From: JBIOHJ01 sp044448905
GTDB taxonomy: Bacteria; Bacteroidota; Bacteroidia; AKYH767-A; OLB10
Reading direction: 5' to 3'
Length of the DNA stretch: 6,854 nt
NCBI GenBank assembly: GCA_044448905.1
Contig: JBIOHJ010000153.1
Coordinates: forward strand, 1-6,854
The position numbers were made by a program, and so were the translations under genes. Positions 3,867 to 6,854 of this stretch are shown here, piece by piece. Below the pieces are notes generated by a model. It saw only the letters and a program-made list of their open reading frames with translations, was not told where the DNA came from and did not search any database. Each line of letters begins with the position of its first letter. Position 1 is the stretch's first letter.

Positions 3867-5069
3867 ATGAAGCTCAGCGGGAAAAAAATTCTTCTCGGAG
3901 TAACGGGCAGCATTGCTGCCTATAAAACCGCTGAACTAACCCGGCTGCTGGTTAAAGAAGGAGCTGTGGTAAAAGTAATCATGACTTCCTCTGCTCATGA
4001 TTTTATTACACCGCTTACCTTATCCACGCTTTCTAAAAACCCTGTTTATTCCGAATTTAAAAGTACGGATGGAAGCACCTGGAATAATCATGTTGAAATG
4101 GGCTTATGGGCTGATATTTTTTTGATAGTTCCCGCATCAGCCAATACCATCGCAAAGCTTGCTGGCGGAATTTGCGATAATCTTTTATCGGCTGTTTACC
4201 TTTCGGCAAAGTGTCCTGTGTATATTGTTCCGGCAATGGACCTGGATATGTTCGGCCATGCATCCACTCAAAATAACCTTGACAGGCTGATGGGTTATGG
4301 AAACAAAATTATTGGTCCCGCTACCGGTGAGCTTGCCAGCGGCCTGACAGGCGAAGGAAGAATGGTTGAGCCTGCCGAAATTCTTGCCTATATAATAAAG
4401 GAGTGCATGACTGCCGATTCGCTTAAAGGAAAAAAAATTTTAGTAACTGCAGGGCCTACCCACGAAGCTATTGACCCGGTCCGGTATATTGGTAATCATT
4501 CATCGGGTAAAATGGGTTTTGCGATTGCCGAAGAGCTTGCCGGAAGGGGAGGGGATGTTACTTTAATTTCGGGGCCCGGAAATTTAAAACCGCATCATAA
4601 CAATATAAAACATGTAAAAATCGTTTCGGCTGATGATATGTATAAAGCGTGTGTGAAGGAATTTGATAAGAATGATATTACGGTGATGTCGGCAGCTGTG
4701 GCTGATTTTACACCTGTGGTAAAAGCAACAAGCAAAATCAAAAAGGATAAAGCCGCGCCCGTAATCGAATTAAAACCTACAGCAGATATTTTGGGTGAAA
4801 TGGGAAAACGTAAAAAGAAAAACCAGCTTTTGGTTGGCTTTGCCCTCGAAACAAATAATGAGCTGGAAAATGCACAGAAGAAATTGAAAAATAAAAATCT
4901 CGATTTTATTGTCCTCAATTCTATGAGCGATAAAGGAGCGGGATTTAATTCTGATACCAATAAAATTACTATTATTGAAAGCAATAACCGGGTAACAGAA
5001 TTCGGATTAAAATCAAAGGCTGAAGTTGCCGCTGATTTAGCGAATAAGATTATTGAATTGACATCATGA
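3867..5069 (+). CDS. coaBC: Bifunctional phosphopantothenoylcysteine decarboxylase / phosphopantothenate-cysteine ligase
   Basis: The enzyme performs two cytoplasmic steps of coenzyme A synthesis: CoaB joins cysteine to 4'-phosphopantothenate using CTP, and CoaC decarboxylates the product with FMN. At 400 residues it is full length. The CoaC flavoprotein domain (about 5-178) shows GVTGSIAAYK (11-20), the catalytic His75 in NHVEMGLWAD, VPASANTIAKLA (88-99) and PAMDLDMF (122-129). The CoaB domain (about 186-400) shows VTAGPTHEAIDPVR (193-206), GNHSSGKMG (209-217), SAAVADFTP (275-283) and KIKK (290-293), the counterpart of the E. coli Lys289 region. Compared with E. coli Dfp, Asp125 replaces the PxMNxxMW Asn and Ser159 takes the place of the flap Cys158 before GEGRM. 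I believe such variants occur in Bacteroidota homologues. It follows rpoZ by 12 nt and its TGA overlaps the next ATG (ATGA), so translation is probably coupled. Confidence 0.95.
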   Translation: MKLSGKKILLGVTGSIAAYKTAELTRLLVKEGAVVKVIMTSSAHDFITPLTLSTLSKNPVYSEFKSTDGSTWNNHVEMGLWADIFLIVPASANTIAKLAGGICDNLLSAVYLSAKCPVYIVPAMDLDMFGHASTQNNLDRLMGYGNKIIGPATGELASGLTGEGRMVEPAEILAYIIKECMTADSLKGKKILVTAGPTHEAIDPVRYIGNHSSGKMGFAIAEELAGRGGDVTLISGPGNLKPHHNNIKHVKIVSADDMYKACVKEFDKNDITVMSAAVADFTPVVKATSKIKKDKAAPVIELKPTADILGEMGKRKKKNQLLVGFALETNNELENAQKKLKNKNLDFIVLNSMSDKGAGFNSDTNKITIIESNNRVTEFGLKSKAEVAADLANKIIELTS

Positions 5070-5965
5070 AAAAAAACCTGATTACATTCTTCATTTTACA
5101 TTTTGCATTTACCATTTCCAATGCACAGGAGCTGAACTGCCAGGTTAATGTGCTTACACCACAAATACAATCGAGCGATAAACGGATTTACACAACGCTT
5201 CAGCAAGCTATTACTGAGGGCTTGAATAACGCTAAATGGACTGAAGATAAGTACCAGAACCAGGAACGGATTGAATTCAGCATACAAATTACAATTAATG
5301 AACGGGTATCGACTGACGAATTCAAAGGAACCATCCAGGTAACATCCAATCGTCCCATTTATAAAACAACATACAGTTCACCGGTGTTTAATTATAAGGA
5401 CGATGATTTCAATTTTCGTTATATTGAATATCAGCCATTGGAATTTAATGAATCGGGTTCCAATCCAAATCTTTCGAACGTCCTGGCATTTTATGTTTAT
5501 ATCGTTTTAGGAATTGATTACGATACGTTTTCGCCTTTAGGCGGAGGTATTTATTTTCAAAAAGCACAAAGCATTGTCGCGAATGCACAAAATACACCCG
5601 AGAAAGGATGGCGCGCATTTGAAGGAACACGCAACCGTTACTGGCTGGCAGAAAATTATAACAACCCGATATTTCGACCGATCCGCGAACTGTATTATAA
5701 TTATCATCGCAAAGGGCTTGATATTATGAATGAGAAAAAAGAGGATGCGGTAAATACAATTGCAGAAAGCATTAAAAGCCTGGAAAAAGTTCACCGCGAT
5801 AAGCCGCTTTCATTTTTAATGCAAACACTTTTTGATGCTAAAGCCGATGAAGTGGTAAACATTTTTTCGCAATCTTTTCCTGATGTAAAATCGCGAATGA
5901 TGAATACCCTGAATGAAATTAATCCTGCTAATACTACAAAGTATTTGGAGATAATGAAGAACTAA
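5066..5965 (+). CDS. porD: Secreted DUF4835 family protein, PorD-like
   Basis: The 299-residue product has a signal peptide (Lys2-Lys3, hydrophobic 5-17, likely cleavage after SNA at 18-20, mature start QELNC). It is therefore exported, probably to the periplasm; Cys25 is not in a lipobox. Recognisable DUF4835 features are an N-terminal beta-rich half (65-128, with RIEFSIQITINER and the YIEYQPLEFNE stretch), the LGIDYDTFSPLGG motif (148-160), GWRAFEGTRNRYWLAENY (181-198) and a helical C-terminal half. The family is widespread in Bacteroidota next to coaBC and recN. Current databases, as I recall, name it a type IX secretion protein PorD, but I see no biochemical motif here and treat the role as provisional. 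The ATG overlaps the coaBC stop by 4 nt, so it is in the same transcript. The TAA is followed by an inverted repeat before recN. Confidence 0.85.
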   Translation: MKKNLITFFILHFAFTISNAQELNCQVNVLTPQIQSSDKRIYTTLQQAITEGLNNAKWTEDKYQNQERIEFSIQITINERVSTDEFKGTIQVTSNRPIYKTTYSSPVFNYKDDDFNFRYIEYQPLEFNESGSNPNLSNVLAFYVYIVLGIDYDTFSPLGGGIYFQKAQSIVANAQNTPEKGWRAFEGTRNRYWLAENYNNPIFRPIRELYYNYHRKGLDIMNEKKEDAVNTIAESIKSLEKVHRDKPLSFLMQTLFDAKADEVVNIFSQSFPDVKSRMMNTLNEINPANTTKYLEIMKN

Positions 5966-5976
5966 AGATTAGTTTG

Positions 5977-6010
5977 CGGTTTACAGTTACCGGTTTTCAA
6001 CAGTAAACCG
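5977..6010. repeat. Inverted repeat between porD and recN
   Basis: CGGTTTAC (5977-5984) and GTAAACCG (6003-6010) are perfect 8-bp inverted partners with an 18-nt loop, starting 11 nt after the porD stop. A second CAGTAAAC follows at 6015-6022. It could act as a weak transcription stop or mRNA 3'-end stabiliser for the upstream operon. The T-rich stretch after it is interrupted and overlaps the recN promoter, so I do not call a terminator. Confidence 0.45.
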
Positions 6011-6028
6011 AAAACAGTAAACTTTTTC

Positions 6029-6036
6029 TACTTTTG
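6029..6036 (+). promoter_or_regulatory. -7 promoter box (TACTTTTG) of recN
   Basis: Perfect match to TAnnTTTG, ending 3 nt before the recN ATG at 6040. As for bamD, the transcript would begin at or just inside the start codon. No clear -33 TTTG is seen at normal spacing. Its presence suggests recN is transcribed independently of the bamD-porD group. Confidence 0.5.
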
Positions 6037-6039
6037 TTC

Positions 6040-6854
6040 ATGCTCAATCGCCTTTCTGTACAGAATTATGTTTTGATTGATACGCTGGACGTAAGTTTCA
6101 GCAAGGGATTAACCATTATTACCGGTGAAACCGGGGCAGGAAAATCAATTTTATTAGGTGCCATGGGTTTGATATTGGGCAATCGTGCCGATACTTCAGT
6201 ATTGCTCAACAAAGAAAAAAAATGCATTATCGAAGGCGAGTTTAATATAGCCGAATATAAGCTCAAAGATTTTTTTTACGCACATGAGCTGGATTACGAA
6301 AGCGCAACTACAATAAGAAGGGAAATAAGCACCGAAGGAAAATCGAGAGCGTTTATTAATGATACTCCGGTCAATTTAAATATTTTAAAAGAGCTTGGCT
6401 ATAAATTAGTTGATATTCATTCGCAGCATGAAAATTTAACGCTTAACAATTCCATTTTTCAGCTATCGGTTACCGATGCGTTTGCCGGTCATGATAAAGA
6501 AATAAATAATTACAAATCCGGGTACCATGATTTTATAAGAATAAATTCACTCCTGGATGAATTGAAAGAGCAGGAGAAAAAAGCCAAAGCAGATTCTGAT
6601 TATTTTCAATTCCAGTTTGACGAACTTGAATCCGCTCAATTAAAACCCGGTGAGCAAACCGAACTTGAGCAGGAATTACAAACATTGAACAATGCAGAAG
6701 AAATAAAATCCGGCTTGAATAGTGCTCAGCGTTTGGTAAGCGGGGGCGAAGAAACTGTTTTGCAGAATTTAAGCTTGGTAAATAATATACTGCATTCTCT
6801 TTCGAAATTTAATTCAAAAATTTCTGAACTTTCTTTGCGTATTCAAAGCAGCTA
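6040..6854 (+). CDS. recN: DNA repair protein RecN, N-terminal part (runs off the window)
   Basis: RecN is an SMC-like ATPase that acts at DNA double-strand breaks, holding DNA ends or sister duplexes during recombinational repair. The first 271 codons of a protein usually about 550 residues long are present, open to the window end. Walker A is GETGAGKS (29-36), preceded by the typical RecN opening LSVQNYVLIDTLDVSFSKGLTII. The LVDIHSQHE segment (123-131) contains the Q-loop-like motif characteristic of RecN. From about 150 the sequence turns into charged heptad-like helix (LDELKEQEKKAKADSDYFQFQFDEL), the first half of the coiled coil. The signature motif and Walker B lie beyond the window. 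The ATG is supported by the promoter box 3 nt upstream and by the motif positions. Its place after coaBC and porD is the usual Bacteroidota arrangement. Confidence 0.93.
   Translation, partial: MLNRLSVQNYVLIDTLDVSFSKGLTIITGETGAGKSILLGAMGLILGNRADTSVLLNKEKKCIIEGEFNIAEYKLKDFFYAHELDYESATTIRREISTEGKSRAFINDTPVNLNILKELGYKLVDIHSQHENLTLNNSIFQLSVTDAFAGHDKEINNYKSGYHDFIRINSLLDELKEQEKKAKADSDYFQFQFDELESAQLKPGEQTELEQELQTLNNAEEIKSGLNSAQRLVSGGEETVLQNLSLVNNILHSLSKFNSKISELSLRIQSS

Noticed and set aside
4595..4984. 129-codon minus-strand frame inside coaBC
   Set aside because: The plus strand here encodes unmistakable CoaB motifs; the opposite frame is a by-product of codon bias.

Overview
The window looks like a chromosomal segment of a member of the Bacteroidota. 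The right-hand two thirds carries the run bamD - rpoZ - coaBC - DUF4835/porD - recN, an order I recognise from many Bacteroidota genomes. Start codons lack Shine-Dalgarno sequences, and several genes have the phylum-typical TAnnTTTG -7 promoter box a few bases before the ATG. The DNA is AT-rich throughout, more so in the left third.

Layout. Bases 1-2272 form an accessory region in which all three genes lie on the minus strand: a small unknown protein (157-444), a predicted lipoprotein (592-1197) and a six-helix membrane protein resembling the LptF/LptG permease fold (1402-2223). A strong hairpin with a T-tract (21-70) would stop minus-strand transcription at the left edge. Bases 2275-2586 are a non-coding divergent intergenic stretch with a dispersed palindromic repeat and the bamD promoter. 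Bases 2587-6854 hold the plus-strand core genes: bamD (outer-membrane BAM complex lipoprotein, interrupted here by one in-frame TAG), rpoZ (RNA polymerase omega), coaBC (two coenzyme A synthesis steps), a secreted DUF4835/PorD-like protein whose ATG overlaps the coaBC stop, and the first 271 codons of recN (DNA repair ATPase) behind its own promoter.

The most interesting signal is in the accessory region. The lipoprotein gene and the membrane-protein gene are each enclosed by their own matched 10-bp inverted core, GTTATGCGCA for one and GTTATCGGCA for the other, with GTT at the 5' side of the gene and AAC at the 3' side. The two units are joined by an imperfect palindrome whose 27-nt and 26-nt arms pair with one mismatch and one bulged base. 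This is the architecture of integron gene cassettes with attC sites. However, the core deviates from the consensus, the site is long (about 178 nt), the host is unusual and no integrase is visible. The units also share a 60-bp exact repeat at their 3' ends and a conserved 20-bp leader before each gene. I therefore describe them as integron-like cassettes, possibly of an undescribed type, inserted next to a conserved housekeeping block.

The core genes do not form one pathway. They form a conserved transcriptional neighbourhood: bamD probably leads a transcript through rpoZ, coaBC and porD, with gaps of 89 and 12 nt and then a 4-nt overlap, while recN appears separately promoted.
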